Source: Acanthaster planci
Taxonomy: Eukaryota; Echinodermata; Asteroidea; Valvatida; Acanthasteridae
Direction of reading: 5' to 3'
Length of the DNA: 57,278 nucleotides
NCBI RefSeq assembly: GCF_001949145.1
Contig: NW_019091364.1
Span: 1,918,836 to 1,976,113 of the forward strand
Below are positions 1 to 18,629 of this stretch, in pieces (the first letter of the stretch is position 1; every line of letters begins with the position of its first letter). The position numbers and the translations under genes were made by a program. Under the pieces are notes generated by a model. That model saw only the letters and a list, made by a program, of their open reading frames with translations. It ran no database searches and was not told where the DNA came from.

Positions 1-7020
<7,020 letters not shown>

Positions 7021-7060
7021 CGCTGTGACCAAAATGGCGGCGCCCGAGAGAATTTTGTGA
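7021..7060 (+). promoter_or_regulatory. Putative promoter with YY1-type motif
   Basis: AAAATGGCGGCG at 7031-7042 matches the YY1 consensus AANATGGCGGC, common near transcription starts of animal housekeeping and mitochondrial-protein genes. It lies about 230 bp upstream of the LYR microprotein start, between that gene and the divergent CCDC177-like gene. The role as a bidirectional promoter is inferred. Confidence 0.5.
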
Positions 7061-7271
7061 AGACGATCGACGGACCGATTTTAAACCCCATTTAGACATA
7101 TAAAACCTCCTTAAAAGAATCATTAGTAATTTATTCAAACATATTACAGGTTCGTTTATATTCGATAATTTCTTGACTAGGAGTCTTGATGTAGAAGTTG
7201 TTTTTGTCGTTTGGTTTGTGTTTTATGAATTATCGATTCACATTTTGTTGATCGTTTCTTCAGCAGTGAAA

Positions 7272-7851
7272 ATGGAAGTTGTTTGGTCGCGTCAGATTGT
7301 CTTAGGACTTTACAGGCGTCTTCTGAGGGAGGCAAACACTCTCAGATTCACTGACAGAGACTTCTACAAAAGAAGGATTCGAGAGGAGTTTCGGAAGAAC
7401 ATGCAAGAGACGGATGATAGCAAGAAGCTAAGAGAAGTAAAGGTGACTGAATTCGAAATTGAACTCCTGTATTTTAATTAAATATGTTGAGAGACGACCA
7501 ACAATCGGCATACTAATCTTCTCAATGAGAATTTTTAGTTTTGGTTGGGCATCTTTATGGAGCGCTTCTGTTGCAAAAATTGATTTTAAAAATCTGATTG
7601 TTTTATCCATTGTTTTTGAAATTTCATTGTCCAGTTGAAGTTGGTAATTTTTGTTTAAGATTCAAGGGTCAACATGATATCACTCTATTTGGTTTATTAA
7701 CCCCAACTCTCCTGAATCCTCTGCTTTCAATCTGATTTTACCTACACCCTAAGGGGGTCAGGGTTAAAACCCATCTCTGACAATCTTTTGGTTCTTCGTC
7801 TTGCAGAAAGGATATCATTTCTTGGAAAGAAAGTTAGGTGGATTGGTTTGA
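7272..7851 (+). CDS. MIEF1-MP homologue: LYR-motif mitochondrial microprotein, homologue of the MIEF1 upstream-ORF protein
   Basis: Two exons: 7272-7436 (55 codons) and 7807-7851 (14 codons plus TGA), joined in phase 0 across a 370-bp GTAAAG...TTGCAG intron. The product is 69 residues; I recall the human MIEF1 microprotein as 70. Shared landmarks are WSR at 5-7, the Leu-Tyr-Arg motif at 13-15, LR-x-TDRDFY at 24-32, IR-x-EFRKN at 36-43 with the LYR-family Phe at 40, and a C-terminal KG-xx-FL-xx-KLG block. Proteins of this kind bind mitochondrial acyl-carrier protein, and the human protein associates with the mitoribosome. The start ATG follows GAAA (purine at -3). A polypyrimidine acceptor ending at 7263 or 7266 suggests an upstream untranslated exon. 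A second possible donor (GTGACT after 7442) would add two residues. No MIEF1 reading frame follows within the window. Confidence 0.88.
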
Positions 7852-8421
7852 CAACAGGAAAACCGCAAAAAGAAGTTTTGTCCTCATCAAAGTGTGCGTT
7901 GTGCCAAAACTGGACATGCCTACCTAAATCAAGAACAAGCTTCTTCAGGAGGTCCGATGCAGTTACCAGTCATCCTTAGTACACTTACAAAGGAAACCAC
8001 ACCAGAACCAGGAACTGTTATGTTTTACAGGGAATCAGAGAGGCAGGTGTATAAGCTACGTTAAGCTCAGTGTAGGGGAATGGTGTACCGATATCAATTA
8101 TACTTCAGGCATTGTGCAAGATTCATTGCATAGTATGTCACTATATAAATTCATTGTTATCAGGTTTATATTGCTTCATGACTTTTTGATGAGTCATGGA
8201 AATGTATGTTGTCATTGGCTATTTGTTGAAACATGAATGTGTCTGTGATTTGTATCTAAATAATTATAGCTTGTTTGTGATTTGTATCTGAATACAGCTT
8301 CTGTGATAATTTTGTTTCTTTCTGACAGGCTTGTGCCTGAATATCAGTTCCATTTCAAAACTTTTCTAACAAAAATGAATGCATAAATATGTAAATACTC
8401 CATAGTTTGCACATGATAACA

Positions 8422-8427
8422 AATAAA
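8422..8427 (+). terminator. Candidate polyadenylation signal for the LYR microprotein gene
   Basis: A canonical AATAAA lies 570 bp past the TGA at 7851, followed by a T/G-containing stretch. The 3' untranslated region would span about 7852-8445. Confidence 0.4.
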
Positions 8428-8449
8428 AATTTAATCGGACATTCAACAC

Positions 8450-10606
8450 AATGTGAAGACTTCTACCACCTGAGTTTTTTTCAGTGTACAAAACTGAAAT
8501 GTTTCAAATAGAAAAAAATTAAATATAGTCATGTATAAAGACTGTAGGAATTCAAGAGAATTCAACATAGAGCAATGAAAATAGCACAATAATGCCAAAG
8601 AACTAGCTCTTCACATTTTAAATAGAAGTTGAAATAATAAAGTCTCTGAACTTGCAAGGTAACTGAGACAGATGCCATGGGGGTACATAATACGTCTTTC
8701 ACAGTAACAGTAATACTTCACTTCTGAACCGACAAAACCTTTATAATTGGAGACTAATCGTAAATCCATAACAAAAAGGGCTGTTCTCTTATTAAAAAAT
8801 ACATATTTCACCCACCTGGCCTCGCACTAAATAGAGGCAATTTTCTCATATTCCAAATATAGGCTTGTGGTGTACAACGTACACAGTCCACGGAAACAGG
8901 CTGTGCCTAACGGTGAAATTTCCTTCCTCAAACGCGATAGCGTTATCTCCAAATCGAATGTTACCGTTCCCCATAAAAAAAATTATCTCAGTTATTCAGC
9001 AGTTTATTGCCACATTGTCCAATTGCACGAAGCAGCAGTGACCACAAACTAGGCCTCAACTGCAATATCCCCGTGTTGTTATTTTTGGACTAAAAACGCA
9101 ATTCACCAGGAATTCTACAGCCTCCAGAATTCAACAAGATCAAAATACATTGTAGTTGAGTTTAGTCAGTATTAAGACAAGTTCCATGTCTGACAAAAAT
9201 CAAGGAACACTGGTTTCCCTTTTTTACGAGAAGGCCAGATGTGAGGCGCCTACTAAAGAAGATGGGAATGATTTAAGAGAGGGAAATAGGAAACACCATG
9301 GAAAGAGCTGCGACACGAGTGTCTGTATTGTTGGAACCAACATGGTGGATTATGCTTCAGTGCGCATGGACAAATCACACAATAGCTGCATGCTGTACTT
9401 AACACGTAATGCATGAACAGCCATTTTAGTTCCAAAGTCTGAAGTCGGATCTACACTCTCTATATACATGTACAGCTCTGGGAAGCGCTATCCCTCGTTT
9501 TTGGCGTTATAAAAATCTGGACTCCAACAAAACGGTGTTTTTTTATTTTTACTAGGCTTTCTGCCATGACTCGCCACAGTAGGTATCCGTCACAACGGAT
9601 ATCACAGCTCTGCGCTCGGAAGACTCCAGTTCGAAAGCCAGTTTGAAATTTTACAAAAATACCATGCACCCGAATGAATTAAAATGATCTGACTCACACA
9701 CACAGACACTATACAGTCACAAAAATAAAAAATCATCTTACTGACCTGCAGTAAAATAATTGGAGTACTAATGAATTAATTTGAAGTACATCAATTCGGG
9801 GTACGACAAGACTTGGAACAGCCTGAAATGGAACTGGGTCACAAGTCAAGTCTGTGTCGTCCCCATAAAGTTGGATACAGTCATGAACAACTCTATGTCC
9901 CTTCCCTATTTGAAATACATTGGGCCTGCTCAAATAATGCACCTCCCCCGACGGATTCTGGGAGCGCCGTTGCTCCTACACCCTCCAAATTTACTGTTAA
10001 ATGTCGATTGCGCATGCCTCTCATGCAAAAAAATCCAACGCGTGGCGGACAGGTAGATACCTATTTAATAAATCTAATCCGGGTAGTAGCCTGCTTCCCA
10101 AGAAACATTTCCAGGAATTTCCACTGTAAACGGGTGCCAGCCTGGGCACGATACGAGTCACCATTTCGACTTTAGGCTTGCGAATCTGCGGGGGGGGTGT
10201 ACATCGGGCAAGTAAGGTCAGAACACTGTCTCTTTTTTTATGATTAGACAGTCCAGCCGTTGACGTTATGACGACACTAACGCCGTTTGAAAATGAGTGA
10301 ATGATGCATGTTCATAATATACAATGTAAACGCATCAGTAAGGATCACCCACATTTCCATGCACGTTCTTTCGCAAGACTGTTGTAACGATTGTAGGTCA
10401 ACTCGCCCCCTGACCGACTCGCCCCTTGCCAACTCGCCCCCTGACCATTGTAACGGCTAAACGGCCAGCGCGTGCGGTCCTAGTGGAGGTTGGCTGCATG
10501 GTAAAAGGCCAATGAACCTGTGGGAAACTTGATGAAATCAATGAGTGTTATTGCACATAATAATCGAAGAGACTTTATGTCGGTGTAAGCCCTAATTCCG
10601 GCCACA
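8450..10606. other. Intergenic stretch without a supportable gene
   Basis: Only short frames on both strands with no recognisable domain. A threefold CTCGCCCC-type repeat lies at about 10400-10445. The 3' untranslated region of the minus-strand membrane-protein gene should lie in its right part; an AATAAA on the minus strand occurs at about 9544-9549. Confidence 0.4.
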
Positions 10607-12020
10607 CTATACGGAATCCGATTCGTTACGCAACAGCGCTGCGTTCACGCGAAACCGGTCTTTCCGCAGTACGGTCTCAATCGTCCTGTCGTGGTAGTAC
10701 ACAGCCACAATCGCGAAGTTGTAGGCGCAATCGATGCACATCAGCGCCAGCGCCATCATGGTGAAACCGTCTCCCAGCTTTGCCAGTATCTCCTCACTGG
10801 AAAAGCATATCAGCCCCACAAAGAGGACGAGAAACACCAGCAAAAACTCCACCAGTAAGGTGCTGATAATGCAGAGTCTGATATCGCTGTACACGGGCCA
10901 AACCAGCCTTTTCAGGTGCTCCAGTTTTTTCCTCCGTGCGTCGAGCTCTGCCAACTTGTTACCTTCACTCGTGAGGCATTCCCCGGGGCGTCGCTCGAGA
11001 GTTCTGGCGATGAGCGCCATTCCAGCTTCCACCTCCTTGATCTTTCGTATCAGGTCGCGGTAGGTCGGCAGGTTCTGGTCGACGTAGAGCGACTGGGCGA
11101 CCGGAACAGCGGCTATGATAAGCTCCAGGACGTAGGCCGGCGTGTGGGCGGTGCCAAAGACGCACGTGACCGCGTTCAAGAAGGCCACAAGCAAGAGCAG
11201 CAGCCGCGCGAAGTTGTTGATGTAGACGGTGGTGTTGGAGATCCACGTGAGGTCCCCGGAATTGGAGATGCAACGCCAACGGCTGACGCCGGAGGCTACG
11301 AGGTTGCATACAAACTCGGTGGTCTTACGGCCTGCCAGAGACAACAAAGCAATAGATAAAGTTCAAGTAAACCAAAATCTGCGTTTAGGCGTTTGTTTTT
11401 GTTTTCTGTCAGTGTTACCAAGGATGTCCCAATCTGTTGCCATAACAAAATACCTTTCTCGACTTCTGTATTGTTATTTTGATATGCTTAAGATTATCTC
11501 TTATCAAATCCAACAAGGCAGTCCTTTTTTGTCCGACCATGGTCGGAAACACTGATAGTCAAACAGAAATCTCGAAAAGTTCTCCGTACTTTTGGACTTT
11601 ATCCTTGATTTAGGGCAATCGTACATACCACTTGTTGCATTCCACAGATACAATCGGATTATCGCATACCCAAGACGAGATAAGCTAATGCGTATCATAA
11701 ACTTCCGCTTCGGATCAGTATACAGTCACTCGCTCTGCAAACTTCCATGATGGGTTGCCTGGCGTGTTTCTACACCCTCCTCCATGGTTTGACACACAAG
11801 GTCACTTTTCGTTTTTATTTTTTGTTCTTCAGGCTTACGTAGTCAGAGTTGTGGAACTAATTTCTCTCTTTGGAGGGGAACATTCTTCTTGTCGTAAAAC
11901 GAGCCATTTTAAAATGCAGTATCTGCCAAATGCTCTGATGGCCGACTTCAGCCACACTTGAGGATCTTTCTTGATCGGACTCCTAATATCTTTTAGTCTT
12001 GGGTCAAACCAATCAAACAT
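10607..12020 (-). CDS. Unrecognised multi-pass membrane protein, C-terminal exons
   Basis: Well supported: terminal exon 11331-10607 (240 codons plus TAG) and the exon before it, ending at 11629. These join in phase 1 across a GTATGT...TCTCTGGCAG intron. Less certain: the preceding exon begins at 11684 (acceptor ATTAG), and an exon 12020-11839 ends at donor GTAAGC in phase 2, which fits. The terminal exon has four hydrophobic helices at exon residues about 40-60, 66-84, 150-176 and 189-212. A charged cytosolic-type loop lies between helices 2 and 3, there is an N-glycosylation site NTT at 32-34, and the tail ends ESDSV, a possible PDZ ligand. The terminal frame has no own ATG. I do not recognise the family. 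Insect-type gustatory-receptor-like proteins have comparable helix spacing, but their C-terminal signature is absent. Confidence 0.6.
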
Positions 12021-12035
12021 GGCTTGTGTTCCTAC

Positions 12036-15000
12036 CTTTGGAAGATGAGAGACACGTGACCGCAAGTTGGGTGGGAAACTCAAACTGCGCGGTCAGCAGC
12101 GCCTCCACATCGGGTATCCGCGGTAACGTGGACGGCGACTCGACTGTGCAAACACCTGGCGAGGATAATCCGCTTGTTGTATCGAGGGATTCTAGGGACG
12201 GCAGCTCGGTCGTGACACGACCGAAAACAGAGGAGTCTGATGAAAGTGTCTGTATCAGGGATGACGGTGGTAGTAACGATAACGAAGATGATGATGCAAG
12301 CGAGGTTGCATCATCCACAACATCGCTGCTCTGTTTATATTCAGGGACGATTGGCTTTAGACAGGTGTCGGCGTCCTCCCATCTAAGTGAGGATGGCTGT
12401 AGTTCTGGGGACGAGGTCGAAGAAAAGACGTCTGCAAACAGAAACAAAAGCTCCTATGAATTCTTGGTCCATTCGTTTAAATCTCAAGAGAGAGGGAAAA
12501 CGGACAGCATTTTTACAACACGTCACAGTCGTATTTTGCCAACCGTCTGCTGGCGAAATTGCAGACGGTGGTCAGTAAAAACAAAAATGTTAGTGTAATT
12601 TCTCAAGTTTTGAAAAATATCACGAAGCTGTATCCACACACCAAAATAAACACTACTACTAACTTCTGAAGCAGGTGGGGGGGAGGGGCTTGCCCCATGC
12701 CCCCACCCTCCTCAGTTACGCTACTGGGTGATACATCCACAACTGATTGGCCATCCATGGACAAGCAATACACGAGTTAACGATGACGCAGCAGGTTAGA
12801 TTAGTGCTCGTCAATTAGAACAGATGCTAACAGGGAAGTCGAGGCCTATATAAACAGGAAGTCGCTCCAATGTTGTGAAAATGAAATGTTTGATGCAGAA
12901 CTTTACAGCAGGACGAATAATTTCCTTCCGGAAACTCTTAAAGCCATATCGATTATTAAACCATGCTTGGAATTTGTTCAGTGACCATGAAAATGGCTAT
13001 TTTGTGGCCGCAAATATCTTAATCGTTATTGCAGGCTAGCATTGTTTAATCAACCTCGAACTCTAAAACCATTAACCGAGACTGAGTTTGACAGCTTCCT
13101 GCGTCATAACTTGTGCATAATTAACAGGGAAATATGGCCTGACCTCCGTCACCCCATGCTATAGGAAAAGATGAGCCACGCTCAACGTGGCTCTGGGTGG
13201 AAAAAAACATAGCATGCATTCATGGAAGCCACCATCCACTCTATTTTCCTATACGGATTCATGTGTGACTTTACAGCCGCATTCGAACGCGACTCAACAT
13301 GGACTCCATCGGTCGAATACTAATTATTCAAGAGATCATGCGTATAACAATTCGAAGGATCCTATTCGAAGGATCGAAGTGCATAACAAGCATTGCTGCA
13401 GCATTGAATTTTGATACTCGACCGGTCCCGGTTAACAGGAAGTTGGGGCGGGGCGGCCATTTTGTTGTGGCCCCTCACAATGTCTGGGACCAAGAGAGGC
13501 TTGCAAAAACAAGAGACGGGTACTGAGGTAAATCGACATGCATGCCAAAATGCCCCACTGCCTTCGTGGGGCTCGGGAAACCCTGCAGGGTTAACCAACA
13601 TCAAAGTGCCCATGTTTGCTCAACATTAACGTGGGCGTATCTATCACTTTTAACAAGAAGAAACAATACAGACGATCCCCATCATGGTCCGCTTGTTTCT
13701 ATTTTATTCAAATTGTGATTAAAACAAAAGATGTAAATTCCTCACTTTAAATTGACATCCAATAAACTAACCAAAATGAAAAAAATTGTCAATAGACAAT
13801 TGTATCAAAACTTTTATAAATGGCCCGTTTTGATTTTGTTAAGTAAATCGGAGAAGTTTACAGGGTCTAGAACCGTTTTTGACTAACAATAAAAGACCCA
13901 CACAACAAAAATTGTGGTTAAACTGGTGTTAATTTAACACCCCGGGTGTTATAAAAGAACCGCACACAGTCTGGTGTTATCCTCTGATAATCCTCTGAGC
14001 ACCACAGTGCAGTGTTTGCAATGCGTACATCAAACCGTGGAGGTAGGAAAAGACCCAACCACGACTGCTGATAACTTACCCCGGCTCAAGATGTTGGCCC
14101 CTGTTTGATCTGCCCGTTGTACTCTGTGCGCCTCCTGGAGAACCTGCACCAGCGATTGTACAAGGACAGACAGGGCATCGTATCGCTCGCATTCCCGTAA
14201 GGCATCGGCCAGTTCCCGGACGGTGCCCTCCCACCCTACCAATGCCTCCAAGGTCGGCCGTTTGCACTTGCAGCCCCAAAACCTGACCTGTGAGATAACA
14301 AAAAGATATTAATTGGATCTAGCCATTTTGACATTTTGCATAATGCTCAGCGTTTGAGGTGGACAGGCACATTCTTGTAAACTTGCCGAGTCTTGGTCCA
14401 AGTCTTTGTCCAAGTGTAAGCAAACTGGTACCCGTATTCCTCCTTTGTGCATAGTAGGGAGCTGCGTAACTCTCATTCTATTTCATTGCTATACCAGGCT
14501 GTAGGACTAACCGTTTTAGGAACAGCCCCATTCCACTTTATATCAATTTATTATATTCGTAATTAGAGAATCTGCACAGGCATTCTTCTGGCTTACAGAA
14601 TTTATCCACTAATAGAGAAACGAAACATAGTTCAACCGGCTGAAAGAGGTTTGATCTATTTTATCCGTTTAATTGTTTATTAGTTTGAATAATAATAATT
14701 ATGATTAGTGATTAAGTTTTTTGTGTTTGCCATTTTCGTTGATGTGCTTTTAATCCATTTTACATGTGTTTAATTATAATATGTATCATTCTTGTCATCT
14801 GGCTTGCTGGACCACGATAAGAATGAAATAAACTAATGAATGAATAATGAATGATCTTATTTCCTTAATTTCTAAAAAAAATTCCTTTTAACATTAATAC
14901 CGCGAGCATTTCTGCTTGGAGACGTTACGGTCGAATCCTCCAAACAAGTGACCAACTTCTTTACAATTACACAAAAAAATGATCGCCATAAAAAGTGTGG

Positions 15001-15671
15001 TTTTCAAAAGTGTTGAACTCTTCCAAAATATTGCAAAATCAGGTGTTGGTTTGTGGTAGATCTATGGCACATGCAGTCAAGGTAGATACTTGATTTTTAT
15101 CGAAAACAAATTTATTTCAATATACAATAAACCGTATGTGACTTCAATAATGGTACCCAGTTTAACAAAATGGTCTGGTATGTTAGGTTTGCCCCCCCCG
15201 GAATATCACCCACCATGATCATACATATTGTTATTTCTTTTATACAAAAATGTAATTCGAATTTAAGTTATTGTTTATGACTAATTTCTTCATGTTACTC
15301 GAGTGGAAAACATGTGGAAATAGCCTCTATGTTTTTCACTTACCTCATTTTAAGCACGACATTTTCGGATCCCATCTCGTAACTTAACTTGGTGGTCACT
15401 CGTGGTTTGTGTGGTTCACTTCTTAGAAGTACATTACTGTACTGATAAAGACCGGCCTTGCGGTATGCTAAGTCTTTTACAAGAAAGGTCTTACCTCCTC
15501 TGGCTGAAAGCCGAGCTGTTCTAAGACCGTGCGGTAGTCGTTGTTGCCCAACGGCTGCTCGACGTCTAGCAGCGTGGACAGCTGGATCGTGGTACGGTAG
15601 AAATTGGGCAATGTCCGGTAGGGCGTCTCGCCCAGCGTCAGTGCCGATTTCGGAGTCGCCGGTGAGAACAT
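12036..15671 (-). CDS. Death-domain protein with Ser-rich linker, MyD88/IRAK-like N-terminus
   Basis: Exon 1 15671-15495 (59 codons), exon 2 14287-14080 (69 codons plus 1 base), exon 3 12431-12036. Phases 0 and 1 match, with strong donors GTAAGA and GTAAGT and a strong acceptor TTTCTGTTTGCAG. The start ATG is preceded by GCCGCC, an ideal initiation context. Residues about 20-105 look like a death domain: helix 1 around QLSTLLDV, then NDYRTVLEQLGF. After the intron come a Cys/Lys-rich turn, a W at 78 and helix pattern GTVRELADALRECERYDAL. This resembles the adaptor MyD88 or IRAK kinases, which couple Toll/IL-1 receptors to NF-kB. Neither a TIR nor a kinase domain is visible downstream. Exon 3 encodes a Ser/Asp/Glu/Pro-rich linker of about 131 residues and may end at GTAGGA (12035) in phase 1. 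The next exon is unresolved and could be one of the membrane-protein exons. Confidence 0.65.
12432..14079. other. Intron of the death-domain gene
   Basis: No exon with TIR or kinase character was found here. GTGTTAATTTAACACC at about 13926-13941 is a perfect palindrome of a type that recurs in the element at 43308-43642. C/G-run low-complexity sequence is present at about 12672-12725. Confidence 0.45.
14690..14852 (+). mobile_element. Possible 3' tail of a truncated non-LTR retrotransposon
   Basis: AT-rich sequence leading to AAATAAACTAATGAATGAAT with a short (AATGAATG)-type tail is the usual look of a LINE 3' end. No reverse-transcriptase frame remains. It lies in the intron between the two death-domain exons. 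Confidence 0.35.
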
Positions 15672-15677
15672 GGCGGC
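15667..15677 (+). promoter_or_regulatory. YY1-type motif overlapping the death-domain gene start codon
   Basis: AACATGGCGGC on the plus strand overlaps the complement of the minus-strand initiator ATG. It fits the YY1 consensus, but it is also simply the reverse of a strong Kozak context, so its regulatory role is uncertain. Confidence 0.3.
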
Positions 15678-16099
15678 GAACGGAGGGTCACACCGGTGTT
15701 CGGTACCGTCTCGGAGAGGGAACACTACCGGGCACTGGCCAGCCTGTGCCCGCTGTTTAGACCATAATTTCGAAGTGTCCAGTTCACTCACCCCGTTGGT
15801 GAAGCCATGGAGTTATGGTGAAACCACAGGTGAAATCACGCGTGTTTTGTAATGAGCTGTCCTCTACTATCCACGATCGTGAACACATGAAGGAATGTGG
15901 CAATCCACGCAAACAGCGTGGGATTAGTAACACGTTGTTCGAGCACTGATGTCAGGGACGTGCTAAGTCACACGTCAGGTTCAGAGGGCAAAATAATTCA
16001 TGATCCTACTTACAATCAGTGAGTGTGCCAGCTCTTGGAAAGACGAGCCGTATCCGGCCACACAACGCAATGTGTATGACAATCTTGAGAATACTTGTG

Positions 16100-16165
16100 T
16101 GTACAGTACATGTACATGTACATGTACACGTACATATACTTCTGCAGTACATAATGTACATGTAC
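16100..16165. repeat. TACATG microsatellite
   Basis: Alternating TACATG/GTACAT units with a few substitutions, self-complementary because TACATG pairs with CATGTA. Confidence 0.8.
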
Positions 16166-17826
16166 AAGCACCTCGGTTGCTCCACACCCCTAGCCTACTT
16201 AACAAAACTCAAGGTCAGCGCGTCTCGCGGGTTCCACAGGGGAAAACCCCCGCATGACGTCATCGGTCGCGCACGGTCGACGGTCAGTCGTGTGTCCTCT
16301 CTCTGTGGTAGTGCATGTATAAACAGCATCACATGACGCTTGCTAAAATCAGACAGTTGGCCCCGCTTCGCTGGATTCCACGTTCTGGGTGCGTTTTCAC
16401 GTGACGAGCGCGTGCATCATGAACAAAAAGCAAAACACTTCCACGTCATTTGATTAAAATCTGGTGAAACGGATCGAGACACGGCTTCGGGTGTCTGGAA
16501 TTTAATACAACTGCATTCACGCGCACAAAATCTTATTCTGTCCTATTCTGATCGATGAATTCAGTGAGTTGCCTCCATGGTTGAACCGAGTTGTCTTAGT
16601 TTGACAATTTTTTCATTGTATTGGTACAAATATTATATCATAGGCAGCCCAAGTGGATATCTGGGTCTCCCGGCCCCATTCCAATCTTGATATGAACACA
16701 AGCTGTGTATCATTAACCCGTAGGTTAAAGCTCATTTGCTTTCACTTTCAGTTCTTCCTTGAGGAAAATGTGAGCCCCCGGTGCCCCCAATATACCCCAC
16801 TGTCCATGGGTTTTTAAATAATTACCCTTCACCGAATTGAACATTAGCGTAGTATGATGACTAACCCGATCAAACAAACAGTTACAAGCAATTTTGTTTC
16901 AAATATTTCATCACAATAAGGACAGTGCGCATTTATTTTATCTTGGGTTTCGGGATCTTCGACAATAATCAGGGTAAAGACTGATTTTTTTCTTTAGTTT
17001 TGATTTTGACACAAATTACATTTTAAACTACCATTTAATATTCCATAAATACAATTATATACAGATTTCATTTTACACCTGAAAATAATTACAAGAAGAC
17101 GGCATCGAGCGTTCACCTCGGATGACGTTTTAGCTAGGTCTATATTTGAAAATCAAATTGAAATCGCCGTTGAATGTGTATGTACGGGTGTGCGATACTC
17201 CCCGGTCATCATGAAAACCAATATTTGAGTCATAATCGTCCTTGGCTACTCGGAAACATAATCTTGTTTATCTCACCTTGTCTCTTACTTATTACTTTTC
17301 TCATTATTTATGAATAGCAAAGGAGAATTCCTATTTCCATATTACGCTCAAACGAGACAAAATGACATAACCTATGAAAAAGACGTTGGCTAGAGATTCA
17401 TTCGCTTCCCAAGACAAAATATACTCATGTTGAAGGTCACCAACGGTCACTGACATTCTCATCAAGCAACAGAAAGCAGAGAATTTACTTTCAAATCCAG
17501 TAGCGGCGGTCGTCTTCCTTCCTCCATGCTAAAACTCAATCCCCAATGTAATAATAACGCCAACAATTTTAATCCCAATCGCTGTGAACCCTGGATACGG
17601 GAAACAAAGATTTTTGTTTGAATGGCCCAAAGCGCTCATACACGAAAAAGGCAAAAAAAAAAGTTCCACTTCCCGGAATGCGGATTTCCCGTTGAGTGGT
17701 ACACTGGTGGGGTCATATTACAAGTTGAGCAAGCCGGAACGATAATGTAAACTTCCCCACTATGCCGTGTTCTGTTATAGTCATGATGATTATAGAGGCC
17801 TGTTGTAGCCTTTGGTTTATGACGTG

Positions 17827-17885
17827 GTCGGTGGGTCTGATCCACCGACTCGGTAAGACTATAGAGAAAGTGTCCTTTCTCTATA
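17827..17885. repeat. Two tandem hairpins
   Basis: First hairpin: GTCGGTGG / CCACCGAC with a 7-base loop (17827-17849). Second: TATAGAGAAAG / CTTTCTCTATA with a 4-base loop (17860-17885). Both stems are perfect. Structured RNA or chance are both possible. Confidence 0.45.
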
Positions 17886-18088
17886 AGATGGGGTGTATAC
17901 CTCAAAATGGTAGAATGGAGACCTTGCAAGTTGCAATAGTCCAGACATGAACAGTCGTGAGTTAATCGATTCACAGGACGGGGCATTACGTGACGTCCTT
18001 TCCCCCTTTCTAAGAAATTGATCAACAACACATGGTATATTGAAGACTATGAACTACAACGGATACTGGCAGAGAGAAGTCTTTGATC

Positions 18089-18314
18089 CAGGTGTGGATG
18101 GGGGGGGGTTGAAACCCCCGCTCTATAACAAAAAATATGGTTTAAAAAATGGAGAACATAATTTTTAAAAATAAAGTGAATTTAAAAACATAAAAACGAG
18201 ATAGCAACCCATAGATTCCTCTTTTATGTGCAAACTGGTCCGCAAAAATGAGGCATTAAAAGGAAATCTACGACCTGACTCCCCCCCCCGTAAAAATTCC
18301 CGGATCCACCCCTG
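18089..18314. repeat. Inverted-repeat element bounded by CAGG(T/G)GTGGAT
   Basis: The left end begins CAGGTGTGGAT and the right end is complementary to CAGGGGTGGATCC. G/C runs lie just inside both ends and the interior is AT-rich. This is the usual layout of a widespread type of non-autonomous DNA transposon in invertebrates. Confidence 0.6.
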
Positions 18315-18629
18315 TGATCTTCCCTGTTTCGGTCTTCAGATGTAACTTTCTTCACGTCTTCAACGGCAAATTATGCATCATTTTTTTCTGACCAAGCTTA
18401 TGCATTTTCATTATCTGGATAAATTTTAGTCCTAACTCGGAAGAATAAGAACACTTCAGCCGTTCGGGGAAAAATGAATTGGAGATAGTACAACTAGCGT
18501 ATTCCCGGAGGCCAAAATTTTATTCGTTCTCGCTCCTGCATGAGTGGGTTCCTGCTATACTTCTAAAAGTTGATCAGGGTCATGGACCGGAACGCAATTC
18601 TGTTTACACAACACAAAGCTTACTAGGAT

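Noticed and set aside
10607-12020. Calling the membrane protein a gustatory-receptor-like protein
   Set aside because: The C-terminal helix-7 signature and three further helices are missing; similarity is only in helix spacing.
11999-12598. 199-codon acidic plus-strand frame
   Set aside because: Opposite strand of the Ser-rich exon; the minus strand has a strong acceptor and matching phases, while the plus frame shows no splice or domain support.
12100-14080. Search for TIR or kinase exons that would make the death-domain gene MyD88 or IRAK
   Set aside because: None seen; so neither symbol is assigned.
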